Shown here one piece after another: positions 1 through 8,736 of a DNA stretch of 60,775 nt. The notes under the pieces were generated by a model. It was not told where the DNA came from, made no database searches, and was given only the letters and a program-made list of their open reading frames with translations. Numbering within the stretch: the stretch's first letter is position 1; each line of letters begins with the position of its first letter. Origin of the DNA: Mycobacterium nebraskense (GTDB lineage: Bacteria > Actinomycetota > Actinomycetes > Mycobacteriales > Mycobacteriaceae); NCBI RefSeq assembly GCF_002102255.1, contig NZ_LQPH01000051.1:1-60775 (forward strand), given 5' to 3'. Made by a program: the position numbers and the translations under genes.

Positions 1-308
1 TGCTCCTTCCATCAGACTTGCCGGTCTTCGAGGGAACCTACGTCCGGATTCTTTTACACCGCGGCAGGGACACGACCGACGAGAGCTTGCGCTTGGCTTA
101 TTGGGCTTGTTCCAGCGCCTGGGTCAAATGCTGCCCGTCTGGGTTCTCATCGAAATAGGCGCAGCAGTAGGTCACCGTCGAAGACAGCAACGACCCGGCC
201 CTAGCCTGCGCCGAAAACTTATAACGGGCAACCAGGTTTGGTTCCAATCCCCAGGGGAAGCTCCTTGACTGGCCCAGAAACGTGAAGGCGCCGCGAAGGA
301 GTAGTCCC

Positions 309-635
309 ATGACCCTGCTCGATGACCGACCCGCCGTGGTAGCCCCGGCGAAGTGCACTCCACCGGAGTTCGGGTCGCCGACAACCATCAACAACTGGGC
401 GCCAGCCCCCAATCCGGTGCTACTCGAGGAGGACATCGAACGGCTGGCCCGTGTCGAGGCCAACAAGCAGCAAATCTATCGAAGCAACTCCTGTTGCTCG
501 CCGAGCAGAGGCATGTTGCTGGAGGTCTCGGAATCTCCCACCACCACCGGTGGCATTGTGTTCGCCGCGATCGCTTGGCTTTTGCTGTTCGCCGCCATCG
601 CCTGGCCGTTCGTGCTCGCGGGTTCTGCAACATAG
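309..635 (+). CDS. Small single-pass membrane protein, unknown function
   Basis: A 108-residue protein. The start at 309 is preceded by an AAGGAG ribosome-binding site 7 nt upstream, which favours it over the upstream in-frame codons. The first ~75 residues are polar and Pro/Ala-rich; the C-terminus holds one strong hydrophobic segment (GGIVFAAIAWLLLFAAIAWP, roughly residues 80-100) with almost nothing behind it, so it resembles a tail-anchored or single-pass inner-membrane protein. I do not recognise the family. It stands alone, with no convincing gene for 900 bp downstream. Confidence 0.5.
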   Translation: MTLLDDRPAVVAPAKCTPPEFGSPTTINNWAPAPNPVLLEEDIERLARVEANKQQIYRSNSCCSPSRGMLLEVSESPTTTGGIVFAAIAWLLLFAAIAWPFVLAGSAT

Positions 636-1540
636 CCTTCGCCCGTATCTATCCGATCGCGATTGGACTGGCGTCCGCAACGCGGTGCAAACCGGCCTGC
701 ACAAAATGTTGAACGATGGCTGGATGCCTGCCTCGGCAAGCCGCTCGCTGAACAGGATAGACGTGAACTGGGAACGTCGATCAGTTTGGTGGACAACATG
801 TTTCAAATCCATAACCCCGATCCGAGGCAGGTCCCAGTGCCGACTGCAGAACCACGCCCTCGGACAGCGATTCGGCGAGCACACCTGATATTTCGTCTCG
901 GTGTACGGCGCCTATTCGTTGTTCTATGTCCGCACGAATTTGCGTTTTGGCGACTGAACCTCCTCCCACAGGAGAGGCGCGAGAACTGCCTTCCTCAACA
1001 GTGGCCTCGTGTCTGCCGGCCGGCACCGAGGACTTGGCAGCCATTCCCTGAGCTGAGCAGTCATGGATTCGTTGATAACCTACATCGCTCTCGCTACGTA
1101 GCCGTGGCTGTCTTTGCCTGACACCGCCTTGACCGGCGTTTTGGCCGCATGTTCGCTGACCTCAAGTTTGCTCACGGACGGCTGCGACGGCCCCGGCCGC
1201 ATCAGTCACTGGACATGGCCACACCGGCGCTACGGTTCACTCCAGCAGCCCCAACCTCGCCGGCAACGGTGTCAGCGCCACGGGGTGGCGACGAGAGCAC
1301 CGGGGACGGTTGGTCAGCCGGCCGGTGTGCGCCAACGACATCGTGTGCGTGTCCTGGCAACAAGTTAGCGTCGGACGCCACTATGCTCGAGCCCGCTGCG
1401 ATGTCCACGTTGATGGTGATCTGCTGCGGTTTTGGATTGGCAAGGATCTGGTCAAAACCGCGGCGCGTATCAGCCACGGCGAGATACGATACAAGCGGAC
1501 CCTGCGCACCAGTGCACCAGCCTAACCAACAAACAGAGTG
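636..1540. other. No convincing gene
   Basis: About 900 bp with overlapping low-complexity frames on both strands, no good ribosome-binding site and no recognisable domain. It leads directly into IS110 debris and is probably decayed sequence. Confidence 0.4.
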
Positions 1541-1579
1541 TCAAGGATCGAACGACACAGAAACGTCAAGAATCAACCG

Positions 1580-1752
1580 CCTCTGAACACCGGTCAAGTC
1601 GGCCCGCAGCTGGGTGTAATCGTGCAGCCGCCGCACCGGCGCGGGCGGCACGAACGATGGCCGCAGCGTGGCCTTCTCGCTGAACGTGGCCAGCCACACC
1701 GCGTCCAACTTGTCGTTCTTCACGTCGCGGATGTTGACCAGCCTGCTCGAAT
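1580..1752 (-). pseudogene. IS110-family transposase fragment (copy A)
   Basis: The minus strand encodes a short stretch with the IS110/IS1111 signature KNDKLDAVWLATFSEKATLR followed by PSFVPPAPVRRLHDYT, part of the DEDD domain. Only about 58 residues remain. The same stretch, about 80% alike, recurs at 23.7-23.85 kb, each time beside a nearly identical TetR gene, so the fragment belongs to a duplicated segment. Confidence 0.75.
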
Positions 1753-1867
1753 TTCACTTCGCTGGTCCTCTCCCCACCGATATTTCATTGGAGGTTTCCT
1801 GGGACCTCGGTCGAGGAACCAAAATTCTGACCGGCTGCTCGAAGCAACAGGACGTGACGCGCGAGGC

Positions 1868-2607
1868 CGGGCCCGGCGCCAGGCTAAACCACAGGCTCAC
1901 AAACCAGAGTGAAACGGCGTCGGGTGGGCACCCCGACCACATTTTCACGCCTGCGAGGCGTCGCCGAAGGCAATCAGGGGGCTGAACCGCCTTACCCAGT
2001 GGGTCGGGTGAGGCTGGGAATGATGAAGTCAACGAGGAGTTGCACGGTGCGACCGGTGGGGGGTCGGCTAGGGATGATGGACCGGAACATTAGGTAGCCG
2101 GGCAGTAGGTCCCAAAGTTCGTCGTTAATGGCCGCGCCGGCCATATCACCGCGGTCGACGGCCTGCTTCAGGATGTGCTGGATCAAGGCTTTCCACTGTT
2201 CGAGGAACTGATGCCGTATCGCCTCGTTGAACGCGGCGTTACGCGACACCTCGACAAGCACCGCGCGGATGGTGCTGGCGTGCTGGCGGGTGTGTTGGCT
2301 CACCAACTCCCCAAGTGCCAGCAAATCTCCCCGCAGTGTGCCGGTATCGGGCGGGACCACCACCTGGCGGGTCTCCTCGGTGAATGCGGTCAGCACCAAT
2401 TCGGCTTTCGACGGCCATCGCCGGTACACCGTCGCTTTGCTGGCGCGGGCGGTGGCCGCCACCGCGTCCACCGTCAACCGGTCATACCCGTGCTGCTGTA
2501 GCAGGCCCATCGTCGCCGCAAGCAACTCGGCCTCCCGCGGCGACCACCGTGAGGAGTCCGCGGGACCATCGGCGATCCGGGACACAGCGCCCACGATAGA
2601 ACCGTCG
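1868..2607. repeat. Direct repeat copy A (740 bp, contains a TetR gene)
   Basis: This segment is repeated in the same orientation at 23871-24612 with roughly 95% identity. It includes the tetR gene and about 120 bp beyond its 3' end. The match stops abruptly at the ...accgtcg sequence just upstream of the tetR start; beyond that, copy A keeps an operator-like promoter and copy B has IS3 debris. Confidence 0.85.
1992..2594 (-). CDS. TetR-family transcriptional regulator (copy A)
   Basis: A 200-residue TetR repressor if translation starts at the GTG at 2594; the reading frame stays open further upstream but that part is IS-derived sequence. The N-terminal helix-turn-helix is clear (GYDRLTVDAVAATARASKAT then VYRRWPSKAEL), followed by an all-helical ligand-binding region ending LPGYLMFRSIIPSRPPTGRT. 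Copy B at 23976-24599 is about 90% identical. An array of GTAC half-sites lies just upstream and probably mediates autorepression. Its target is unknown; the adjacent sequence is IS remnants. Confidence 0.85.
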   Translation of the reverse strand: MGAVSRIADGPADSSRWSPREAELLAATMGLLQQHGYDRLTVDAVAATARASKATVYRRWPSKAELVLTAFTEETRQVVVPPDTGTLRGDLLALGELVSQHTRQHASTIRAVLVEVSRNAAFNEAIRHQFLEQWKALIQHILKQAVDRGDMAGAAINDELWDLLPGYLMFRSIIPSRPPTGRTVQLLVDFIIPSLTRPTG

Positions 2608-2608
2608 T

Positions 2609-2631
2609 AGTAGTACAGTCCAGTACCGTAC
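2609..2631. promoter_or_regulatory. Candidate TetR operator
   Basis: Three GTAC half-sites (GTACAGTCCAGTACCGTACC, 2613-2632 approximately) lie 15-35 bp upstream of the tetR start. Alternating GTAC/GGTAC motifs are typical of TetR operators. The second copy of this tetR lacks this sequence. Confidence 0.45.
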
Positions 2632-2678
2632 CTTCTAGTTCTAAACCTGAATGAGGTTGTTGACAGTCTGGGCTGCTG

Positions 2679-3289
2679 ATGGAAGGAGTGACCCCTTGTT
2701 TGCTGCGCAATCTCCTTCTTGGGAAGGTGCATTTCATAGCGAGCAAATACGACCCGGAGACGCGGGCCAAGGCCGTCCGTCTGGCGCTGGAGCATCGTGA
2801 TGACTATCCGAGTGAGTGGGCGGCGATCACCGCGGTATCCAAGCGGTTGGGGATGACCGCTGAGACGTTGCGCAGTTGGATCGCTCAGCATTAGGTCGGC
2901 CGCGGTGATCGTGCCGGGGTGACCACCGAGGCAGCGAGAGAGATCCGGGCCTTGCGACGTCGTAACGTCGAGCTCGAGCAGACCGCCGAAATATTCAAGG
3001 CTGCACATCTTTCTTCGTGCGGGAGAGCGACCCGCGCAACCGCCGCTGACCGGTTCGGTCTGCGAGTTCATCGCCGTCCATCGGGACCGGTTCGGGGTTG
3101 CTCCGATCTGTCTCGTGCTCTCTGAGCACAGCGTGCCGATCGCTCCGCGAACGTTTCACGCTTGGGCCACGCGAGCGCCTTCGAAACAAGCCCTGTGGGA
3201 TGCCACGATCATCGAGATCCTGGCTGGCTATTACGAGCCCCACCAGCACGGCTGGCGTAAGTCCGAGTCACTGTACGGGTCGTTAAAGA
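2679..3289 (+). pseudogene. Degenerate IS3-family transposase (orfA and 5' part of orfB)
   Basis: OrfA is readable (SKYDPETRAKAVRLALEHRD, ITAVSKRLGMTAETLRSWI) but is broken by a TAG in the middle, then resumes as GVTTEAAREIRALRRRNVELE. The orfB start is in another frame (VAPICRVLSEHSVPIAPRTF, ATIIEILAGYYEPHQHGW) and stops at SLYGSLKM. There the sequence switches to an IS110/IS116-type fragment, so the DDE catalytic core is missing. Not functional. Confidence 0.8.
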
Positions 3290-3672
3290 TGTTGACAGTT
3301 GAGATCGGTGACTGGTCGCGGTTCACCGGGTCCTCGATCGGCGCCTACGTCCTACTGGTGCCCTGCGAGTAGTCATCGGGCAGCTCGCGTGCCCAGGGGT
3401 CATCACCAAAGCGGGCAGCACGCATGTCCGACGGCTACTGATCGAATCGGCCTGGCATCACCGCAAGTCCTGCAGCACCTCCGGGCCCACCCTGCGGGCC
3501 AGCTGGGCGCCAAGGTCGATCCGGCCCTGCGGGCTCGCGGCCACGCCGGTAACCGACGCCTCAACACGCGGTGGCGCAGTTCACCGAACGCGGCATGAAC
3601 CCACTAGTGGCCAACGTCGCGATCGACCGCGAATTTGCCGACTGGTGCTGGTCGCTGGCCACCATGCGATAA
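3290..3672 (+). pseudogene. IS110/IS116-type transposase C-terminal fragment
   Basis: Begins in frame with TVEIGDWSRFTGSSIGAYV, the conserved C-terminal (transposase_20) region of IS116/IS110 proteins. It continues through several frameshifts to NPLVANVAIDREFADWCWSL, a typical extreme C-terminus. It is fused directly to the truncated IS3 orfB. Non-functional. Confidence 0.75.
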
Positions 3673-4014
3673 GTCGCCACATCAAATACTTGACTGGCCC
3701 TGGTAGCCCGGCGTTGGCGCGGTGCGTGAGCAAACCTGCAAAGAACCTATGAGCCACAAGGCGATTCGAATGACGACTGCCTATGACGGCCGCCTGTAGA
3801 CAGCAGTACCGTTCACATCCAAATCATCGTCCTGCGGTACCCAACCCGCGCATATCAGCCTGACACCACCGTCGTGAGCAACGGCCGCCAACGGGTGGCG
3901 GACGGGTTTTCTGATCTTCGTTGCGGATCCTAGAACCGACGGTTGTCCCGGGACGCTTGGGAATCCCGCTGGAGCGATCGCTTGGGGCCTACGGCGTCCG
4001 TGTCGAATGGTCAA
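3673..4014. other. No convincing gene
   Basis: One 77-codon minus-strand frame begins at a TTG immediately after the stop of the next tetR (ending ...GGVRLICAGWVPQDDDLDV...). It has no ribosome-binding site and I do not recognise it. Nothing else is visible. Confidence 0.3.
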
Positions 4015-4713
4015 CTATCGCTTCGCGCTCTTCGTTGGTGTCGGTACTGTCGCGGCGTCGGCGGCGGTGGGGCTGAGGATGCCCGGGATGACGAAGTTGC
4101 GCAGCGTCGCGCGCCTGTCCATGCGGGTATGGTGCTGGCTTCCGGCGAGATGATCCATCAGCAACATCTGCGCAACCCGCACCAGCCAGTCGGCGACTGC
4201 GTCGGGGTCGAGTTGCTCTCGCAGTTCGCCGTTTGCCTTCGCCGCGTCGACGTATGGTCGCAGCGCCTCGCGGATGCGGTCACGGAAGGCGGTGGATGCC
4301 GCGGCGGCCACTGTCATGGTGAGGCTTTCCGGCGAAAACAACACACGCAGCCAGCGTGATTTCTCCACCGCTGCGATCGCACCGTCGAGCGCATCAAGTA
4401 GCCGCTTGCCGAATGGGCCATTGCCGTTCATCGACCGCTCGGCGCCCTGGATCACGCCGGCCGAATCGCGCAGTATCACGAACGCCAGCACGTCGTCACG
4501 TGAGCCGAAGTAGCGGTACACGGTCGTACGATGCACTGACGCTTCCCTGGCGATGTCGTCGACCGTGGTGCGGCTGACGCCGTGACGCTCATAGCAGGCC
4601 TCGGCCGCATCGAGCAGGCGGCTGCGAGCCTCGTCGTCGTCAGTCGGCGGGCGATCGCCCCAAGTGCCGGCGCGCGTGCCGCCTTTAACGACTCGGAGTC
4701 GGCTCGGCGTCAC
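4015..4713 (-). CDS. TetR-family regulator, divergent from mmpL
   Basis: A 232-residue TetR protein with a disordered ~25-residue N-terminus. The HTH reads VSRTTVDDIAREASVHRTTV followed by YRYFGSRDDVLAF. The C-terminal domain contains DPDAVADWLVRVAQMLLMDH, common in mycobacterial TetRs with large hydrophobic ligands. It is transcribed away from the MmpL gene across a ~360-bp intergenic region, the usual arrangement for a local repressor of an RND exporter. Its ligand and operator are not known. Confidence 0.88.
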   Translation of the reverse strand: MTPSRLRVVKGGTRAGTWGDRPPTDDDEARSRLLDAAEACYERHGVSRTTVDDIAREASVHRTTVYRYFGSRDDVLAFVILRDSAGVIQGAERSMNGNGPFGKRLLDALDGAIAAVEKSRWLRVLFSPESLTMTVAAAASTAFRDRIREALRPYVDAAKANGELREQLDPDAVADWLVRVAQMLLMDHLAGSQHHTRMDRRATLRNFVIPGILSPTAADAATVPTPTKSAKR

Positions 4714-5072
4714 AATTCGGCCTGGACGTATGGTGTGCCGCGCAAGTATTTCCAGCGCCGGCGCTGGGCATCGTTTGGCATCTGGCTTCGGATCTCCTCA
4801 GTCGGACCGGTGTCCCCGCATTAACGGTAGCGAACACCGCGTCGTCGACGGGTTTGATCGCTTAATCCGGCGAGGATTGCGCGCAGCGCCGCCGCGTGGA
4901 CATCGCCGGTATGCGACACACAGCGAATTATGTTGTATGTTGCGTACGTGATGCTGACCGCCGCGCAGCGGGACCGTCGACGCTGCTTCAGGGGCTGGGT
5001 GGCTGCCAAAGATTTCGGGCCGGCCCGGCCAGAGGCTTTATCCGGCGCTCGTGCCGGACATGGTGAACGACC
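4714..5072. promoter_or_regulatory. Divergent tetR-mmpL intergenic region
   Basis: Both promoters must lie here. An AT-richer patch around 4926-4955 contains TATGTTGTATGTTGCGTACG and is the best operator candidate; a CGTACG core also occurs upstream of the P450 gene at 8688-8700. A possible 41-codon leader ORF runs 4951-5076 and its TGA overlaps the mmpL ATG (ATGA), which would permit translational coupling. Its peptide is Arg/Ala-rich and unrecognised. Confidence 0.4.
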
Positions 5073-8000
5073 ATGACGCGATCCACTGACGCCGAGCACC
5101 ACAGTGCGGTCCTGGCTGGGGTTGCTCGGTTCGCACTGACGCATAAGGCCGTGGTGATCGGCGCGTGGCTGGGTCTTGCGATTGTGTTGGCGTTGGCGTT
5201 TCCGCAGTTGGAGTCCGTCGTCAGGCAGCAATCGGTGGATCCGGTTCCTCGGGATGTCGCCTCGTTTCAGTCGCTGGACCGGATGGGGAGAGCTTTCGGC
5301 GAGGTTGGCTCGACGACGACGGTGGTCGTCGCGATGGAAAACTCCGGTGGCCTGACTCCGCCAGTGCGACAGCGCTATTCGGCGATGGTTGAGAGGTTGC
5401 GTGCGGACTCCGGCCAAGTGGAACTGGTCCGGGACCTGCTGGCCGATCCAGCGACTGCGCGGCAGGCGACAAGCGATGACGGTAAAGCCTGGTACCTGCC
5501 GGTCGGGGTCGCAGGCACTCTGGGCAGCCCCCGGGCGGCCGAATCGGTGCAGTCGGTTCGCGATATCGCGACTGAAGCCTTCCGTGGCACCGGAACCGTC
5601 GCCGAAGTTACCGGTCCACCCGCCACGATGAGCGATCAGATCGTCGCCGCCAACAGCGATCTGTTGATTATCTCGCTGGCCACCGCCGGTCTGATCGCCG
5701 CGATCCTGTTACTGGTTTATCGCTCGGTGTTCACCGCACTGCTTCCGCTACTTGTCATTGGTCTGAGTTTGGCGGTCGGACGAGGCATTCTGGCGGGCCT
5801 CGGTGAAATCGGAATGCCGGTGTCGCAGTTCACGATCGCATTCATGACCGTCATCCTTTTGGGTGCCGGTACCGATTACTCGGTCTTTCTGATCAGCCGG
5901 TATCACGAGCAACGACGACAAAGCGTCGCGGTGGACCTCGCAGTCGTGCTCGCCACCGCAACGATCGGCCGGGTGATCCTCGCCTCGGCCGCGACGGTCG
6001 CGTTGGCCATGGTGGCCATGGCATTCGCAAAATTGAACATCTTCGCCACATCGGGGCCTGCGTGCGCCATTGCCGTGCTGGTCGGCTTTGTCGCCTCGGT
6101 GACGTTGCTGCCGCCGGTGCTGGTATTGGCCGCTAAACGCGGCGTTGGCGAACCCCGCGCGGATCGGACGCGAGCTTACTGGAACCGCATCGCCGTGACT
6201 GTGGTACGCAGACCGGTGCCATTGTTAGCGATCAGTTTGCTGATTTTGGTGGCGCTGGGCTCGATTTGTCTCACCATGCGGATCAGTTATGACGACCGCA
6301 AGGCGCAACCGGCCGACACCGCCAGCAACAAAGGTTATCGGTTGCTGGACAGGCATTTCCCCAGGGACACAACGATGACCGAGTTTTTACTTGTGGAGTC
6401 CCCGAAAGATATGCGTACCGGCACTGGTCTCGCCGATCTGGAAGAGATGGCCTCGCGTGTCTCGCAGATCTCGGGCGTCACGGAGGTAGTCGGCGTTACC
6501 CGGCCAACCGGCAGACGTCTCGAGCAAGCGGAATTAGCTTGGCAGAATGGCCAAATTGGCGAGAAGCTCACCGATGCCGCGGTCGACGCTGAGGGCCGCA
6601 AAGGTCAGCTGAAGCAACTCACCGACGGGGCGGACCGGTTGGCCGACGGACTGACCCAGCTCGATACCAGCATCCAATCAGCTCTCGGCCCGATGACGGG
6701 TCTGCTCGACCAGGTGCAACGGGCCGGTGGTCAGATCGAGAGCTATCGCGCTCTGCTCACCCAGCTGAACGCGATGGGGCCCAACATTGATCGCCTTGTT
6801 CAGGACCGCGCGAGTTTACGGCCGTTGGCGTTGCGGGCAGCCGAAACCATCGCGGCGATCGAACCTTTGGCCGCGACGCTGGACAGCGCACCATGGTGCG
6901 CCGAGACTCCGCAGTGCGTCACGTTACGTGCACACGTTCAGACGCTCGTTTCGCTGCGCAACGGTGGCTTCTTCGATCAGATCGCCGACCTGGGTGATCA
7001 GCTGAGCACCCAGACGGGCGACATGCCCGTCGAGCCGACGATAGCGCAGATACAAGCTGCGACGGAGACCCTTGGCCGCAGCATGAAAGGCGCCGGGGGC
7101 CCAAATGCCGGTCTTGCGGGCCAGATCCGGCTGCTGCAAAGCGGCATCGGACGACTCGCCTCGGGTGCGCGGGCGTTGGCTGTCGGGGTTCACACGCTGG
7201 CCGACAGCAACATCCAGCTAGTCACCGGTATGAGTCAGATAGCGGCACAGCTGCAGGAATCGGCCCGCGGCTCCGAGGGAGCGAATTCATCCGCCGGCTT
7301 TTATATGCCGCCGAATACGCTGTTGGACAAGCGATTTGGTGACGTTGCTCGCCAGTTTGTATCAAGGGACGGCGAGACCGTTCGGTTCGAAATCAAGTCG
7401 CAGTATGATCCCTACTCCGCTGAGGCGATGGCGCTCGTTCATAAGGTTGCTGACGTCGCGGCCGCGGCGACGCCGAACACGTCGCTGGCCGGTGCCAAGG
7501 TTTCGATGGTCGGTTTTCCCGCGGTCAATGCCGACATCCAGCACTTACTCATCGACGACTTCGTCCGGCTCGCGATCGCCACCTTGATCATCGTGGGATT
7601 GATACTGGTTGTGCTTCTTCGGGCGATCCTGGCGCCGCTGTATCTGCTCGTCACCGTTGTGCTCAATTACGCCGCCGCAATGGGCCTGGGCGTTGCGATA
7701 TTCCGGTACGGCCTGCACCATGACATCACCTGGCCGGTGCCGCTGTTGTCGTTCATCATCCTCGTCGCAGTGGGCGCCGACTACAACATGCTGCTCATCT
7801 CGCGGCTCCGCGAAGAGTCGGCCAACAACATTCGGGTCGGAGTGCTGCGGACTGTGGCCAGCACCGGCTCGGTGATAACCTCCGCAGGCTTGATCTTTTC
7901 GGCGAGCATGTTCGGGTTGATGGTCGGCTCCATTGCGACGATGGTTCAGATGGGTTTCATCATCGGATGCGGATTGCTCTTGGATACGTTCGTCGTCCGG

Positions 8001-8156
8001 ACTCTCATGGTGCCCGCCATCGCCACGTTGCTCCGCGAGGCGAGCTGGTGGCCTGGGTACGGCCCGCAGACGTCGCGGCGAAGGGCAACCGGTCGATGGA
8101 AAGCTATCCGGTTGGGATTGCGCCGCTTTCGCCCGGCGGGAAGAAACTTCGCCTGA
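5073..8156 (+). CDS. MmpL-family RND lipid transporter
   Basis: A 1027-residue inner-membrane proton-driven transporter of the mycobacterial MmpL family, which exports complex lipids and siderophores. One TM helix near residues 25-45 is followed by a periplasmic domain, a five-helix block, a second periplasmic domain with a long helical hairpin region, and the final TM block. The proton-relay Asp-Tyr pairs are present in both halves: GAGTDYSVFLISRYHE (D268/Y269) and AVGADYNMLLISRLREE (D903/Y904). Length is normal for the family. No MmpS partner gene is adjacent. The neighbouring tetR, P450 and acyl-CoA-type genes suggest its cargo is a modified lipid made or processed by this cluster. Confidence 0.93.
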   Translation: MTRSTDAEHHSAVLAGVARFALTHKAVVIGAWLGLAIVLALAFPQLESVVRQQSVDPVPRDVASFQSLDRMGRAFGEVGSTTTVVVAMENSGGLTPPVRQRYSAMVERLRADSGQVELVRDLLADPATARQATSDDGKAWYLPVGVAGTLGSPRAAESVQSVRDIATEAFRGTGTVAEVTGPPATMSDQIVAANSDLLIISLATAGLIAAILLLVYRSVFTALLPLLVIGLSLAVGRGILAGLGEIGMPVSQFTIAFMTVILLGAGTDYSVFLISRYHEQRRQSVAVDLAVVLATATIGRVILASAATVALAMVAMAFAKLNIFATSGPACAIAVLVGFVASVTLLPPVLVLAAKRGVGEPRADRTRAYWNRIAVTVVRRPVPLLAISLLILVALGSICLTMRISYDDRKAQPADTASNKGYRLLDRHFPRDTTMTEFLLVESPKDMRTGTGLADLEEMASRVSQISGVTEVVGVTRPTGRRLEQAELAWQNGQIGEKLTDAAVDAEGRKGQLKQLTDGADRLADGLTQLDTSIQSALGPMTGLLDQVQRAGGQIESYRALLTQLNAMGPNIDRLVQDRASLRPLALRAAETIAAIEPLAATLDSAPWCAETPQCVTLRAHVQTLVSLRNGGFFDQIADLGDQLSTQTGDMPVEPTIAQIQAATETLGRSMKGAGGPNAGLAGQIRLLQSGIGRLASGARALAVGVHTLADSNIQLVTGMSQIAAQLQESARGSEGANSSAGFYMPPNTLLDKRFGDVARQFVSRDGETVRFEIKSQYDPYSAEAMALVHKVADVAAAATPNTSLAGAKVSMVGFPAVNADIQHLLIDDFVRLAIATLIIVGLILVVLLRAILAPLYLLVTVVLNYAAAMGLGVAIFRYGLHHDITWPVPLLSFIILVAVGADYNMLLISRLREESANNIRVGVLRTVASTGSVITSAGLIFSASMFGLMVGSIATMVQMGFIIGCGLLLDTFVVRTLMVPAIATLLREASWWPGYGPQTSRRRATGRWKAIRLGLRRFRPAGRNFA

Positions 8157-8159
8157 GTA

Positions 8160-8534
8160 TCAGCTGAAGCCGCTGGTGATCGCGGCCATGTCGAAGTAAT
8201 CCCGCCATGCCGCGATCCGTCCGTCCCGGATCTCGAAGACTCCCGCGACCGGAAGATGTATTTCACCGCCGTCCTTGCGTCGCAGCACATCCGTACGTTC
8301 GTTCATCACTAGCTCGCCGTTGCTGAGCTGCCGATGAATTCGGAAGTCGATGCCGTCGACTGCGGCGGTGAACCCCTCGATGAACTCCTTGATCGCAGTG
8401 CGCCCGTGTAGCGGCTGCATCGGAATGTTGTGGTATACCGCGTCTTCGGTGAAATAGCCGGCCAACTGCTCCGCGTCGGGCGTTGCCCAGAGGTTGCAGA
8501 ATTCAGTGACCAGGTCGTCGGCTGATGATGTCAT
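8160..8534 (-). CDS. Limonene-1,2-epoxide hydrolase-like / SnoaL-like protein
   Basis: A 124-residue alpha+beta-barrel protein of the limonene-epoxide hydrolase family, whose members open epoxides of terpenes, sterols or fatty acids. Visible family features are an N-terminal helix region (LVTEFCNLWATPDAEQLAGY), the barrel Asn/Arg/Asp segment MNERTDVLRRKDGGEIHLPV and the conserved tail GVFEIRDGRIAAWRDYFDM. Catalytic Asp-Arg-Asp candidates are in NERTD and AAWRDYFDM. It ends 3 bp from the end of the convergent mmpL and is divergent from a P450, which would fit epoxidation followed by hydrolysis. A non-enzymatic NTF2-like role cannot be excluded. Confidence 0.8.
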   Translation of the reverse strand: MTSSADDLVTEFCNLWATPDAEQLAGYFTEDAVYHNIPMQPLHGRTAIKEFIEGFTAAVDGIDFRIHRQLSNGELVMNERTDVLRRKDGGEIHLPVAGVFEIRDGRIAAWRDYFDMAAITSGFS

Positions 8535-8736
8535 AGCTCGATGAAACCCGTTGAGGCAACGTAAATCAAGCTGCGCCGCGGCTTATTTGATGATTTCGGC
8601 CGGATAAGCACCAGACGACAGGCGCCTCTTTCCTCGCCGGTCGGGCGGCGCTGACGGACGGTCGGGCATCGGAGCAAGACGCAGTGGGCAACGTACGACA
8701 TTGTGCGTTGGATGTTGCATAGCTTATGGTGGACTC
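8535..8736. promoter_or_regulatory. Divergent promoter region, LEH-like gene / P450
   Basis: 202 bp between divergent genes. Just before the P450 start lies GCAACGTACGACATTGTGCG followed by TTGGATGTTGC, an imperfect inverted arrangement (GCAAC...GTTGC) that shares a CGTACG core with the mmpL upstream region. Possible common operator; weak. Confidence 0.3.

Noticed and set aside
1202..1477. 91-codon minus-strand ORF
   Set aside because: No family match or start signal; surrounded by decayed sequence.
3781..4014. 77-codon ORF directly after tetR
   Set aside because: Starts with TTG without a ribosome-binding site; content not recognisable.
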